DNA of 64,000 nucleotides from Dyella acidiphila (lineage in GTDB: Bacteria > Pseudomonadota > Gammaproteobacteria > Xanthomonadales > Rhodanobacteraceae). Of the stretch, positions 46,949 through 56,393 are shown in pieces (the first letter of the stretch is position 1; each line of letters opens with the position of its first letter). The stretch lies in assembly GCF_014863405.1 (NCBI RefSeq), contig NZ_JACZZA010000001.1, forward strand, positions 496,001-560,000, given 5' to 3'. The position numbers were made by a program, and so were the translations under genes. The notes beneath the pieces were generated by a model that was not told the origin of the DNA, did no database searches, and saw only the letters and a program-made list of their open reading frames with translations.

Positions 46949-47875
46949 ATGTCCGTGTCCCATTCCGGCTTTCGCCTTGCTCTCGCCAGCTGCGCGCAGT
47001 TTCCGTCCGTCTATCCGGACGATGTGTATTTCGTGTCGGTGCTGCAGCGCCTGGGCATCGAAGCAACGGTATGTATCTGGAACGATCCCGCGGTGGACTG
47101 GACGGCTTTCGATGCCGTGCTGATCCGCACCGTGTGGGATTACTTCAAGCATTACGCCGCCTTCCTCGCCTGGCTGGATCGACTCGACCGCCTCGGCATC
47201 GCCGCCATCAACGACACGCGCCTGCTGCGCTGGAACAGCGAAAAACGCTATCTGCTGGATATCGCGCGCGCAGGCGTGCCGATCATTCCCACCCGCGTAG
47301 CGCCGGCCGGGCAACTGCCGCAACTGCTGCAGTCGCTGGCGCAGGACGAACTGGTGATCAAGCCCAGTGTCAGTGGCGGAGCCTGGCATACGCTGCGCGG
47401 CACACCGGGCACGGCGGCGTTCGAACAGGCGCTTGCGCAATTGCCCGCAACCCTGGATTTCCTGGTGCAACCGTTCGTGCCTGAAATCGCCAGCAACGGC
47501 GAATGGTCCCTGCTCTACTTCGCCGGCAGCTACAGCCATGCGGTGATCAAGCATCCCGCTTCCGGCGATTACCGCGTGCAGGAAGAACATGGCGGCAGCG
47601 CCGTGCAGGCCACGCCGGATGCCGGCGTACTGCAGGCAGCGGACCAGGCGCTGGCGGCGGTGGCCGCGCTCGGCTATTGCGAGCAGACCTATGCGCGCGT
47701 GGATGGCGTGGTGATCGGCGAGCAGTTCCACATCATGGAGCTGGAGCTGGTCGAGCCGATGCTGCATCTGGCCATTCGCCCGGACGCCGCCGAACGCTTC
47801 GCCGCGCAGGTGGTTGCACGGCTGCAAGGGCTGCATGGCAAAACGGCTTCTGCAGCGGAAGGCTCGGCGCCCTAG
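46949..47875 (+). CDS. ATP-grasp domain protein (RimK/glutathione-synthetase-like)
   Basis: Predicted ATP-dependent carboxylate-amine/thiol ligase of 308 residues. An N-terminal preATP-grasp part (ATVCIWNDPAVDWTAFDAVLIRTVWDYF) is followed by NDTRLLRWNSEKRYLLDIARAGVPIIPT, then the lysine strand DELVIKPSVSGGAW, the QPFVPEIASNGEWSLLYFAGSYSHAVIKHP segment, and ELELVEPMLHL with metal-binding acids near the end. This arrangement is common to uncharacterised bacterial proteins; the substrate is unknown. ATG 46949 has GGAGG seven bases upstream. It lies 33 bases before dinB on the same strand. Confidence 0.85.
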   Translation: MSVSHSGFRLALASCAQFPSVYPDDVYFVSVLQRLGIEATVCIWNDPAVDWTAFDAVLIRTVWDYFKHYAAFLAWLDRLDRLGIAAINDTRLLRWNSEKRYLLDIARAGVPIIPTRVAPAGQLPQLLQSLAQDELVIKPSVSGGAWHTLRGTPGTAAFEQALAQLPATLDFLVQPFVPEIASNGEWSLLYFAGSYSHAVIKHPASGDYRVQEEHGGSAVQATPDAGVLQAADQALAAVAALGYCEQTYARVDGVVIGEQFHIMELELVEPMLHLAIRPDAAERFAAQVVARLQGLHGKTASAAEGSAP

Positions 47876-47908
47876 AATCGGGGCCTTCCTCCCCGTTCGT
47901 GCGAACTC

Positions 47909-49015
47909 GTGCCCGCCACGCCGCCCCGCAAGATCCTGCATGTCGACATGGATGCGTTCTACGCATCGGTGGAGCAGCGCGACGATCCCGGCTTGCGCGG
48001 CAAGCCGGTGGTGGTGGCGTGGCGCGGTGCACGTTCGGTGGTATGCGCGGCCAGCTATGAAGCGCGCAAGTTCGGCGTGCGCTCGGCGATGCCGGCAGTG
48101 CGCGCCGAGCGGTTGTGCCCGCAGGCGATCTTCGTGCCGCCGGATTTCACGCGCTACAAGGCGGTGTCGCGCCAGGTGCGCGAGATCTTCGCGCGCCACA
48201 CCGACCTGATCGAACCGCTGTCGCTGGACGAGGCCTATCTCGACGTCACTACCACCAAGACCGGCTTGCCTTCTGCCACCGCGACGGCCGAAGCCATCCG
48301 TGCGGCGATCCACGAAGAAACCCGGCTCACCGCATCGGCCGGCGTCGCGCCGAATAAATTCCTGGCCAAGATCGCCTCGGACTGGAACAAGCCCGACGGC
48401 TTGTTCGTGATCCGCCCGCACCAGATCATGGCGTTCCTGGAACCGCTGCCGGTCAATCGCCTGCCCGGCGTGGGCAAGGTGATGGAAACCAAGCTGGATG
48501 CGCTGGGCATCAAGACCGTAGGCGATCTGCGCGCACTGGCGCTGTCCGAGCTGGAATTCCGTTTCGGCCGCTGGGGTCAGCGTCTGCATGAGCTTGCGCA
48601 AGGTGTCGACGATCACGCCGTGCAGCCCAATCAGCTCACCCTGCAAGTGTCGTCCGAAGATACCTTCGAGCACGATCTCACCCTGGACGAACTGGAACCG
48701 CATATCCGCCAGCTGGCCGAAAAAACCTGGGCCGCACATCAGCGCGAAGCACAGGGGGGACGCATCGCGCGCACCATCGTGCTGAAGCTGAAGACTGCCG
48801 ATTTCCACACGCTTACCCGCAGTCTCACCCCGGCGTCGCTGCCGCATTCGGCGCAGGAGCTGGCCGATCTGGCCTGCGCATTGCGCGGCCGGGTGGAGCG
48901 TCCCGCCGACAGCCGTTATCGCCTGGTGGGCGTGGGGCTATCGGGTTTCGTCGACCAGGACAGCTTCCTCGCCCAACGCGATCTGTTCGATCACCCCGCG
49001 GCGACACCGACATGA
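47909..49015 (+). CDS. dinB: DNA polymerase IV
   Basis: Y-family translesion polymerase. Catalytic acids are present: HVDMDAFYASVEQ near residue 12 and LSLDEAYLD near residue 105. YEARKFGVRSAMP, GVAPNKFLAKIASDWNKPDG and the helix-hairpin-helix LPGVGKVMETKL follow. A C-terminal QRDLF resembles a sliding-clamp binding motif. Length 368. The start is GTG 47909 without a clear ribosome site. Its stop overlaps the next gene's ATG. Confidence 0.95.
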   Translation: MPATPPRKILHVDMDAFYASVEQRDDPGLRGKPVVVAWRGARSVVCAASYEARKFGVRSAMPAVRAERLCPQAIFVPPDFTRYKAVSRQVREIFARHTDLIEPLSLDEAYLDVTTTKTGLPSATATAEAIRAAIHEETRLTASAGVAPNKFLAKIASDWNKPDGLFVIRPHQIMAFLEPLPVNRLPGVGKVMETKLDALGIKTVGDLRALALSELEFRFGRWGQRLHELAQGVDDHAVQPNQLTLQVSSEDTFEHDLTLDELEPHIRQLAEKTWAAHQREAQGGRIARTIVLKLKTADFHTLTRSLTPASLPHSAQELADLACALRGRVERPADSRYRLVGVGLSGFVDQDSFLAQRDLFDHPAATPT

Positions 49016-51180
49016 AAAACCGCATGTGCTGGTTGGCAACGCTGCTGGTGTTCGCTGCCGCGTTATGCGCAGCACCCGCGCATGCCGAAGACGGCTACGA
49101 CTTGTGGCTGCGCTATCGCCTGCTGGCACCCGCGCAAGTACAGCACTACCGTCCCCATGCCGCCGAGCTGGTCGCGGGCGATGCCACGCCCACCCAGACG
49201 GTAACGCGCGATGAATTGCAGCGCGGCCTGAGCGGCCTGCTCGGCAGCGCCATACCGCTGGCCAGCACGGTGACGCACGACGGCGCCATCGTCGTCGGCA
49301 CGCCGGCCTCCTCGTCGCTGATCGCCGGCCTGAAGCTGGATCTGCAGGATCTTGGCGATGACGGCTATCTGATCCGCAGCGTGGTGGCGAACGGCCATGC
49401 CATCACCGTGATCGCCGGCCGCAACGATATCGGCGCGCTCTATGGCGCCTTCCAGTTCCTGCGCCTGCTGCAGACCACCCAGCCGATCGATCGTCTGGAC
49501 CTGCGCGATGCACCGCATATCAAGCTGCGCGTGCTCGATCACTGGGACTATCTCAATGGCCAGGTCGAACGCGGCTATGCCGGCGCCTCGATCTGGGACT
49601 GGTGGAAGCTGCCGGACTGGCGCGCACCGCGCTACACCGATTACGCCCGCGCAAATGCCTCGATCGGCATCAATGGCACGGTGCTCAACCACGTCAGCTC
49701 CGGCGCGACCATTCTTACGCATGACTATCTGCAAAAGGCCGCCGCGCTGGCCGGCGTATTTCGCGCGTATGGCATCCGCGTCTATCTGAGCGTGCGCTTC
49801 AGCGCACCGATTGAAATCGGCGGACTGAAAACCGCCGATCCACTCAATCCGCAAGTGCAAGCCTGGTGGCACGCCAAGGCGGATGAAATCTACGCACTGA
49901 TTCCGGATTTCGGCGGCTTTCTGGTCAAGGCCGATTCGGAAGGCCAACCCGGCCCGAAGGATTACGGTCGCACGCATGCCGATGGCGCGAACATGCTGGC
50001 CGATGCGCTTGCCGCCCATGGCGGCGTGGTGATGTGGCGCAGCTTCGTCTATGCCGACAAGCCGGACGACGATCGCGCCAAGCAGGCGTACCAGGAATTC
50101 AAGCCGCTGGACGGCCGCTTCCACGCCAACGTGCTGCTGCAGTCGAAGAACGGCCCGGTCGACTTCCAGCCGCGCGAACCCTTTCATCCGTTGTTCGGTG
50201 CAATGCCGCATACGCCGCTGATGATGGAGTTCGAGATCACCAAGGAATATCTCGGCTTCGCCACCCACCCGGTTTACCTGGGGCCGCTGTACGAAGAAGT
50301 GCTGGCAGCGGACACGCTGGCGCATGGCAAAGGCTCCACCGTGGCCAAGGTGATCGACGGTTCGCTGGATCACCATGCACTGACCGGCATGGCCGGCGAC
50401 GCCAACATCGGCACCGATCGCAACTGGAGCGGCTCCGACTTCAATCAGGCCAACTGGTATGTGTTCGGCCGGCTGGCCTGGAACCCCACGCTGTCCTCGC
50501 GCGATATCGCCGAGGAATGGGTGCGCATGACCTTCAGCAACAACCCCGCCTTCGTCAAGCCGGTGGTGGCGATGATGATGGGTTCGCGCGAAGCGGCGGT
50601 GGACTACATGACGCCGCTGGGCCTGCTGCACCTGATGGGCCCGGGCCATCATTACGGCCCGGCGCCGTGGGATGCCAGCGAAGCGGAAGCCGACTGGCGC
50701 CCCGTCTATTACCACCGTGCGGATCGGCAAGGCATCGGCTTCGATCGCAGCCGCAGCGGCAGCGATGCGGTCGATCAATACGCGCCATCGCTGGCGGCGC
50801 AATTCAACGATGTACAGCAGACACCGGAACAGTTCCTGCTCTATTTCCATCACCTGCCCTGGAACTACCGCATGCGCTCCGGCCGCACGCTGTGGTACGA
50901 ACTGGTGGCGCATTACACGCAGGGCGTCGAGGACGTGCAGCAGATGCGCGATACCTGGCAGCATCTGGACGGCTATATCGATGCGGAGCGCTACCGGCAG
51001 GTGGCGGCCTTCCTGACCATCCAGCAGCGCGAGGCGCAGTGGTGGCGGGATGCCTGCATCGCTTATTTCCAGAGCGTTTCCGGCCTGCCCCTGCCGCCCG
51101 GCTTTGCACCGCCGCAGCACCCGCTCGCGTATTATCAATCGCTGTCGTTTCCCTATGTACCGGGCTTTTCGTCGTGGTAG
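49012..51180 (+). CDS. aguA: Alpha-glucuronidase, glycoside hydrolase family 67
   Basis: Releases 4-O-methyl-glucuronic acid from glucuronoxylan oligosaccharides. A signal peptide (ending AHA, residue 25) predicts export. Recognisable are DAPHIKLRVLDHWDYLNGQVERGYAG, GINGTVLNHV, and the probable catalytic acid in VKADSEGQPGP. The Asp of NGPVDFQPREP and the Glu of ITKEYLG lie 28 residues apart, the spacing of the two catalytic carboxylates in the family. Also DRNWSGSDFNQANWY. Length 722. ATG 49012 overlaps the dinB stop by ATGA. No other xylan-use genes are nearby. Confidence 0.95.
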   Translation: MKNRMCWLATLLVFAAALCAAPAHAEDGYDLWLRYRLLAPAQVQHYRPHAAELVAGDATPTQTVTRDELQRGLSGLLGSAIPLASTVTHDGAIVVGTPASSSLIAGLKLDLQDLGDDGYLIRSVVANGHAITVIAGRNDIGALYGAFQFLRLLQTTQPIDRLDLRDAPHIKLRVLDHWDYLNGQVERGYAGASIWDWWKLPDWRAPRYTDYARANASIGINGTVLNHVSSGATILTHDYLQKAAALAGVFRAYGIRVYLSVRFSAPIEIGGLKTADPLNPQVQAWWHAKADEIYALIPDFGGFLVKADSEGQPGPKDYGRTHADGANMLADALAAHGGVVMWRSFVYADKPDDDRAKQAYQEFKPLDGRFHANVLLQSKNGPVDFQPREPFHPLFGAMPHTPLMMEFEITKEYLGFATHPVYLGPLYEEVLAADTLAHGKGSTVAKVIDGSLDHHALTGMAGDANIGTDRNWSGSDFNQANWYVFGRLAWNPTLSSRDIAEEWVRMTFSNNPAFVKPVVAMMMGSREAAVDYMTPLGLLHLMGPGHHYGPAPWDASEAEADWRPVYYHRADRQGIGFDRSRSGSDAVDQYAPSLAAQFNDVQQTPEQFLLYFHHLPWNYRMRSGRTLWYELVAHYTQGVEDVQQMRDTWQHLDGYIDAERYRQVAAFLTIQQREAQWWRDACIAYFQSVSGLPLPPGFAPPQHPLAYYQSLSFPYVPGFSSW

Positions 51181-51213
51181 TAGCACCTTATTACCCGCCG
51201 TCGCCCGCACCCA

Positions 51214-51294
51214 CCGTCATCCCGGCGAAAGCCGGGACCCAGCGTCTTTCGCCACATCGAAGGCACTAGGTCCCGGCCTGCGCCGGGATGACGG
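51214..51294. repeat. Intergenic repeat, CGTCATCCCGGCGAA family (copy 2)
   Basis: Arms at 51214-51239 and 51269-51294 are complementary at 24 of 26 positions. Same core as 45258-45333, between aguA and the first of two paralogous membrane genes. Confidence 0.88.
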
Positions 51295-51339
51295 TCAAAT
51301 AGGCGCCACGTATAAGCGCCACGCATCAAGGAATTCACC

Positions 51340-52014
51340 ATGCACGTGGATGTACCCAAGCTGCCGATGGAATCGATGAAGGATGTGGCCAAGCATTATT
51401 TGATGATCGTGCTGGGCATCCTTACCGCGCTGGGCCTGGAGGCATGGATCGAGCATGCGCATCACCAACATGCCGCCGAGGCAGCCAGTACGCAGATCGA
51501 GGCGGAAATCCATGAAAACCGCCAGGCAGTGCAGCATGCGCTCGACAACGACAGGGCGCGCGAAGCGGTTCTGAAAAAAATCCGCGATGGACTGATCGCC
51601 GACATCAAGTCCAATGCCACCGACGCCGTCATCATGCAGCATCTTCAGCAGGAGGCGCCCGACGGGGTTTATCTCGATTGGCGCTGGCCCTCCTTGAATC
51701 ACACGGCCTGGGAAGTGGCGATAGCCAACCAGTCGGCCGGGTGGATCGATAGCGACAAGCTGCATCGCTACGCCACCGTTTACTCCGCCCAGGATGCACA
51801 TGCTGCGCTGATGCACACGGACATGCCGCTGGTGATCGACGGCCCGCGCATGAACGATGTCCTGCTTCAGCTGCAGATGGGCCAGGTGCAGCCGAAGGAA
51901 CTCCTGCTCAGCGTCAACCAGATGTGGGAGATCGCCAATGAAAGCAGCCAAAATCTGACTGTCCTGGCCCAGCTGATGGATGGCACCCTGACCGGCCCAG
52001 GCTCCGCGCACTGA
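51340..52014 (+). CDS. Unrecognised single-TM protein, tandem paralogue 1
   Basis: I do not recognise the family. The 224-residue protein has a short amphipathic N-terminus, one membrane helix at residues about 19-36 (HYLMIVLGILTALGLEAW), then IEHAHHQHAA and a helical, charged region (STQIEAEIHENRQAVQHAL). The remainder contains conserved islands shared with the next gene: LDWRWPSLNHTAWEVAIANQSAGW, YATVYSAQ and VIDGPRMND. The layout (membrane helix, Trp, then an I..E...N helix) resembles DUF6090 proteins of Bacteroidetes, but I cannot claim homology. ATG 51340 has AAGGAA upstream. Confidence 0.75.
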   Translation: MHVDVPKLPMESMKDVAKHYLMIVLGILTALGLEAWIEHAHHQHAAEAASTQIEAEIHENRQAVQHALDNDRAREAVLKKIRDGLIADIKSNATDAVIMQHLQQEAPDGVYLDWRWPSLNHTAWEVAIANQSAGWIDSDKLHRYATVYSAQDAHAALMHTDMPLVIDGPRMNDVLLQLQMGQVQPKELLLSVNQMWEIANESSQNLTVLAQLMDGTLTGPGSAH

Positions 52015-52110
52015 CCCGCCCTTCCGCACAGGGCGGGTGCGGCGCGCGCTTTCCTAGCCCTGCCCCTGTGGTTACGCTTGCGCATCGACCCGCCCGGAGC
52101 ACGACGCACC

Positions 52111-52782
52111 ATGCATCTGGAATTGCCCAAAGCATCGTTGGAATCGGGGAAGGATTTCCTCAAGCATTACCTGATGATCGTGCTCAGCATTCTCACCGCG
52201 CTGGGCCTGGAAGCCTGGATCGAGCATGCGCATCACCAGCATGCGGCACAGGTGGCTTCTGCGCAGATCGATGCGGAGATCCGTGCCAATCTGGCCGAGA
52301 TCCACATCGCGCTGACGGAAGATACCGAACATGCGCAAACCTTCGCCCGAATCCGCGACGGGCTGGAACAAGACCTGCGCGCAAACACGCCCGAAGCGAC
52401 CATTGAACAGCACATCCTGGCGCAGACCGGAGACGGCAACTTCAATCTCAATCTGCGCTGGCCCACTTTGCGCCAGGAAGCCTGGGATGTGGCCGTGGCC
52501 AACCAGTCGGTGAGCTGGCTCGACGACGAACGGATGCGCCGCTACTCCGCCGCCTATTCAGCGCAACGCGACGTCGTCAATAGCCTGAGCGCCAACCTGG
52601 GGCTGGTGATGAATGGGCCGAGGATGATCGACACGGCTACCGACCTGCGCTCCGGCCACGTGGATCCGCGCGAATTCCTGCATGTGATTGCACAAATGGC
52701 CTTGATGCTCCGCCAGGCCAAGGACAACCTGGGTACCTTGCAGCAGCGTTTGCAGGATGCCCTGCCGGAAGAAAAGCACTGA
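52111..52782 (+). CDS. Unrecognised single-TM protein, tandem paralogue 2
   Basis: A 223-residue paralogue of the preceding gene with nearly the same membrane segment (KHYLMIVLSILTALGLEAW then IEHAHHQHAAQ). Shared islands are RWPTLRQEAWDVAVANQSVSWLDDERM, RRYSAAYSAQRD and VMNGPRMIDTATDLRSGHVDPREFL. The long helical region between membrane and first island diverges most. ATG 52111 is chosen because MHLELPK aligns with MHVDVPK of paralogue 1; a GGAG lies 11 bases upstream. Likely co-transcribed with paralogue 1 (96-base gap), with a strong terminator following. Confidence 0.75.
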   Translation: MHLELPKASLESGKDFLKHYLMIVLSILTALGLEAWIEHAHHQHAAQVASAQIDAEIRANLAEIHIALTEDTEHAQTFARIRDGLEQDLRANTPEATIEQHILAQTGDGNFNLNLRWPTLRQEAWDVAVANQSVSWLDDERMRRYSAAYSAQRDVVNSLSANLGLVMNGPRMIDTATDLRSGHVDPREFLHVIAQMALMLRQAKDNLGTLQQRLQDALPEEKH

Positions 52783-52807
52783 GCCCGAGCACTCAACGTG
52801 TGCCTAT

Positions 52808-52838
52808 AAAAAAAGCCCGGATCGCTCCGGGCTTTTTT
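52808..52838. terminator. Bidirectional rho-independent terminator
   Basis: Stem AGCCCGGA / TCCGGGCT with a TCGC tetraloop, flanked by an A-run on the left and a T-run on the right. It serves both paralogue 2 (plus) and lpdA (minus). Confidence 0.92.
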
Positions 52839-52857
52839 AATGCTTGCTTTTTGATGC

Positions 52858-54636
52858 TTACTTTTTCTTCGGCATGTACAAATCGGTGATGGTGCCTTCG
52901 TAGGCTTCGGCCGCCATGCCCACCGATTCGCTCAAGGTCGGATGCGGGTGGATGGTGAGGCCGATATCGGCCGCCTCCGCCCCCATCTCGATCGCCAGCG
53001 CGACTTCGGAAATCAGGTCGCCGGCATGCGGACCGACGATGCCGCCACCGACCACGCGATGGGTTTCCTCGTCGAACAGCAGCTTGGTAAAGCCTTCGGT
53101 GCGGTCGATGCCGATGGCGCGGCCGCTGGCCACCCACGGGAACTTGCCCACGCCGATCTTCAGGCCCTTTTCCTTGGCCTCGCGCTCGGTCACGCCGACC
53201 CAGGCGATTTCCGGGTCGGTATAGGCCACCGACGGAATCACCCGCGCATCGAAATGGCTCTTCTGGCCGGCGACCACTTCCGCGGCCACCTTCGCTTCAT
53301 GCGTGGCCTTGTGCGCCAGCATCGGCTGGCCGACCAGATCGCCGATGGCGAAGATATGCGGCACGTTGGTGCGCATCTGCGTATCGACGTTGATGAAGCC
53401 GCGCTCGGTAACGGCGACGCCGGCCTTGTCCGCGCCGATCTTGTTGCCGTTGGCCGAGCGACCCACCGATACAAGCACGCGATCGAACAGCGTGGTGGCG
53501 GGCATGTTCTCGCCTTCGTAGCTGACCTCGATGCCCTTTTTGGTGGCCTTGGCTTCCACCACCTTGGTCTTCAGGTGCACGCCCTTGAGCTTGCCGCCCA
53601 GGCGCTTGGCCAGCGGCTTGATCAGGTCGGCATCGGCCCCCGGAATGATCTGGTCCATGAATTCGACCACGGTCACTTCGCTGCCCAGCGCGGCATACAC
53701 GGTGGCCATTTCCAGGCCGATGATGCCGCCGCCGACCACCAGCAACTTGGCCGGCACGTCGCGCAGTTCCAGCGCACCGGTGGAATCGACGATGCGCTCG
53801 TCGTCCCACGGGAACGCCGGCAGCTTCACCGACTGCGAACCGGCGGCGATGATGGCGTATTCGAAGCGCAGCAGCTTTTTGCCGTCGGCGGTGTCGATTT
53901 CCATTTCATTGGGCGATACGAACATGCCTACGCCCTGCACCGTGCGCACCTTGCGCTGCTTGGCCATGCTGGCCAGGCCGCCGGTGAGCTGGCCGACCAC
54001 CTTGGTCTTGAAACCGCGCAGCTTGTCGATGTCGATCTTGGGCTTGCCGAAGCTGACGCCGTGCGCAGCCATCGCTTCCGCCTCGTCGATCACCGCCGCA
54101 GCATGCAGCAGCGCCTTGGACGGAATGCAGCCGACGTTGAGGCAGACGCCGCCGAGCGAGGCATAGCGCTCCACCAGCACGGTATCCACACCCAGGTCGG
54201 CGGCGCGGAACGCCGCGGTATAGCCGCCCGGGCCGGAGCCCAGCACGACCAGCTTGCATTCGATGTCGGCCTTGCGGCCGGTGCCGCCAGCGGCCTGCGG
54301 CGCAGGGGCCGAAGGCGACTTGGCCGGTGCGGGGGCGGGTGCCGGAGCGGGTGCCGGTGCAGCCGCCTTGGGCGCCTCCGCGGCGCTGCCTTCGCCGGAG
54401 GTTTCCAGGATGGCGATCACCGCCCCCTCGGACACCTCGTCGCCGACCTTGAGCTTCAGCTCCTTGATCACGCCGGCCGCGCTGGCGGGAATCTCCATCG
54501 TGGCCTTGTCGGATTCCAGCGTGATCAGGCTTTGTTCCTTCGCCACGCTGTCGCCGACTTTCACCATCACCTCGATCACCGGCACGCCATCGTGACCGCC
54601 GATATCGGGGACTTTCAGTTCGATCGTATTGGCCAT
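52858..54636 (-). CDS. lpdA: Dihydrolipoyl dehydrogenase with N-terminal lipoyl domain (PDH E3)
   Basis: Reoxidises the lipoyl groups of pyruvate dehydrogenase with NAD+. Residues 1-80 are a lipoyl domain with the lipoylated lysine in [11 protein letters not shown] Pro-Ala linker follows to about residue 120. The flavoprotein then begins [21 protein letters not shown], with the redox disulfide in [19 protein letters not shown]-binding [30 protein letters not shown], and the catalytic His-Glu in HPHPTLSE. Length 592. It starts 13 bases after aceF, so the two are co-transcribed. Confidence 0.97.
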   Translation of the reverse strand: MANTIELKVPDIGGHDGVPVIEVMVKVGDSVAKEQSLITLESDKATMEIPASAAGVIKELKLKVGDEVSEGAVIAILETSGEGSAAEAPKAAAPAPAPAPAPAPAKSPSAPAPQAAGGTGRKADIECKLVVLGSGPGGYTAAFRAADLGVDTVLVERYASLGGVCLNVGCIPSKALLHAAAVIDEAEAMAAHGVSFGKPKIDIDKLRGFKTKVVGQLTGGLASMAKQRKVRTVQGVGMFVSPNEMEIDTADGKKLLRFEYAIIAAGSQSVKLPAFPWDDERIVDSTGALELRDVPAKLLVVGGGIIGLEMATVYAALGSEVTVVEFMDQIIPGADADLIKPLAKRLGGKLKGVHLKTKVVEAKATKKGIEVSYEGENMPATTLFDRVLVSVGRSANGNKIGADKAGVAVTERGFINVDTQMRTNVPHIFAIGDLVGQPMLAHKATHEAKVAAEVVAGQKSHFDARVIPSVAYTDPEIAWVGVTEREAKEKGLKIGVGKFPWVASGRAIGIDRTEGFTKLLFDEETHRVVGGGIVGPHAGDLISEVALAIEMGAEAADIGLTIHPHPTLSESVGMAAEAYEGTITDLYMPKKK

Positions 54637-54649
54637 GGTCGCGTCCCCG

Positions 54650-56020
54650 TCAGAGCAGCAGGCGGCGGATGTCGCCGAGCTGGGTGGCGAGGAAGGAGGC
54701 GAAGCGCGCGGCCAGCGCGCCGTCGATCACGCGGTGGTCGTAGCTGAGCGACAGCGGCAGGATCAGGCGCGGCGCGAATTCCTTGCCGTTCCACACCGGC
54801 TTGGTCTGGGCCTTGGAGACGCCCAGGATCGCTACTTCCGGCGCGTTGACGATCGGCGTGAACGCCGTGCCGCCGATACCGCCGAGCGAGGAGATCGAGA
54901 AGCAGCCACCGGACATGTCGTTCGGGCCGAGCTTCTTGTCGCGCGCCTTCTTGGAGATCTCGCCCAGTTCGGCGGCCAGGTCCAGCAGGCCCTTCTTGTC
55001 GCAGTCGCGGATCACCGGCACCACCAGGCCATCGGGCGTATCCACCGCAATGCCGACGTGGAAGTACTTCTTCAGGATCAGCTTCTCGCCGCTCTCGTCG
55101 AGCGAGGCGTTGAAGGTGGGGAATTTCTTCAGTGCGGCAACCACCGCCTTGATCTGGAACACCAGCGGGGTGATCTTCAGATCCTTGTTTTCTTCGCCGA
55201 GCTTCTTGCGGAAGGCTTCCAGCTCGGTGATGTCGGCGTCTTCGTGCTGGGTGACGTGCGGGATCATCGCCCAGTTGCGCGCCAGGTTGGCGCCGGAAAT
55301 CTTCTGGATGCGCGAGAGCTGCTTTTCTTCGATTTCGCCGAACTTGGTGAAATCGACCTTCGGCCAGGGCAGCAGGTTGAGGCCGCCCACATTGGCCGCA
55401 CCGCCGGAAACCGGGCGGGCGCCCGAAGCCAGCGCATGCTTGACGTAGGCGGTGATGTCCTCGCGCACGATGCGGCCGCTGCGGCCGCTGCCCTTCACCT
55501 GCTGGACGTCCACGCCCAGTTCGCGCGCAAAGGCGCGGATGGCCGGGGTGGCGTAGGGGGCATCGCCCGGCATCACCAGCTTGGCATCGAACGGCGGCCG
55601 CGCCTGCGGGGCCACGTCGCCTTCGGGCGCATTGCCCGGCAGCACGCTGCGGCCACCCTGCGGGGCGGGTTCTTCCTTGACCTGGGGCGCTGCGGCCGGT
55701 GCCGGAGCAGGCGCTGCCGGGGCGGGCGCCGGGGCGGCTTCGGCCTTGGCCGGCGCGGGGGCCGGGGCCGCTGCACCGTCGGCGGCTTCGATGATGGCGA
55801 TCACCGCGCCCTCGGAAACTTCGTCGCCGACCTTGAGCTTCAGCTCTTTGACCACGCCGGCAAACGGCGCGGGCACTTCCATGGTGGCCTTGTCGGACTC
55901 CAGGGTGATCAGGCTCTGATCCTTCTCGACCGTATCGCCGGGTTTGATCAACACCTCGATAACGGGCACATCCGCGTGTCCGCCGATATCAGGAACGCGG
56001 GCTTCTTTAAGGTCGGCCAT
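54650..56020 (-). CDS. aceF: Dihydrolipoamide acetyltransferase (PDH E2)
   Basis: Core subunit of pyruvate dehydrogenase. One lipoyl domain (residues 1-80, lysine in [10 protein letters not shown]) is followed by a long Ala/Pro linker, a peripheral subunit-binding domain ([34 protein letters not shown]), and the catalytic domain ending with the His-Asp pattern [15 protein letters not shown]. Length 456, with one lipoyl domain where E. coli has three. ATG 56020 has AGGAGA four bases upstream. aceE is not adjacent: upstream lies an intergenic region and a DUF2884 gene. Confidence 0.96.
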   Translation of the reverse strand: MADLKEARVPDIGGHADVPVIEVLIKPGDTVEKDQSLITLESDKATMEVPAPFAGVVKELKLKVGDEVSEGAVIAIIEAADGAAAPAPAPAKAEAAPAPAPAAPAPAPAAAPQVKEEPAPQGGRSVLPGNAPEGDVAPQARPPFDAKLVMPGDAPYATPAIRAFARELGVDVQQVKGSGRSGRIVREDITAYVKHALASGARPVSGGAANVGGLNLLPWPKVDFTKFGEIEEKQLSRIQKISGANLARNWAMIPHVTQHEDADITELEAFRKKLGEENKDLKITPLVFQIKAVVAALKKFPTFNASLDESGEKLILKKYFHVGIAVDTPDGLVVPVIRDCDKKGLLDLAAELGEISKKARDKKLGPNDMSGGCFSISSLGGIGGTAFTPIVNAPEVAILGVSKAQTKPVWNGKEFAPRLILPLSLSYDHRVIDGALAARFASFLATQLGDIRRLLL

Positions 56021-56320
56021 GATTTCTCCTGCAGAGCGAAGGCAGCCGCGCTGGGGGAGGCGTAGGCGGCCGCAAGGCTTCCAATCATAGCAACCGTCAT
56101 CCAATACGGACATGCCAAATCCGCCTTAAAAGGTACATGCGCATACGTATGCGATCGCCGGATCCGGCCCACTCCTGCCGACCCGGTGCATCGGCGCGGT
56201 GTAATCGGTGTTGCGGGAATGCAATGCCGCCGCGATCGAGGCCGACCGTTCCTGCGCTTTATCGCCCCGCTGTCCTGACCGTCCCTACCTGGCCTTCATG
56301 ACAAGGGCGCCCGCACGGCC
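56021..56320 (-). promoter_or_regulatory. aceF-lpdA upstream region with a 14-bp perfect palindrome
   Basis: No credible gene. A perfect palindrome CGCATACGTATGCG lies at 56140-56153, about 120 bases upstream of aceF. It is a candidate operator; it does not match the E. coli PdhR box. Confidence 0.4.
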
Positions 56321-56352
56321 AAAAAAAACGTGCCCGGAGGGGGCCGGGCACG
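56321..56352 (-). terminator. Rho-independent terminator of DUF2884 gene 1
   Basis: On the minus strand, a 9-bp perfect stem (CGTGCCCGG / CCGGGCACG) with a six-base loop is followed directly by eight T. Confidence 0.9.
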
Positions 56353-56393
56353 CGACTGTCCCATGCCGGGGAGGCATGGTGATTGGGAGGGGG

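Noticed and set aside
47895-47906. GTTCG-TG-CGAAC palindrome just before dinB as a possible LexA box
   Set aside because: The half-sites are in the opposite orientation to the Gram-positive GAAC-N4-GTTC box and differ entirely from the lexA-proximal palindrome, so I do not call an SOS site.
53900-56065. Large plus-strand open frames (over 400 residues) opposite lpdA and aceF
   Set aside because: They mirror the Ala/Pro linkers and conserved domains of the real genes and lack any motif.
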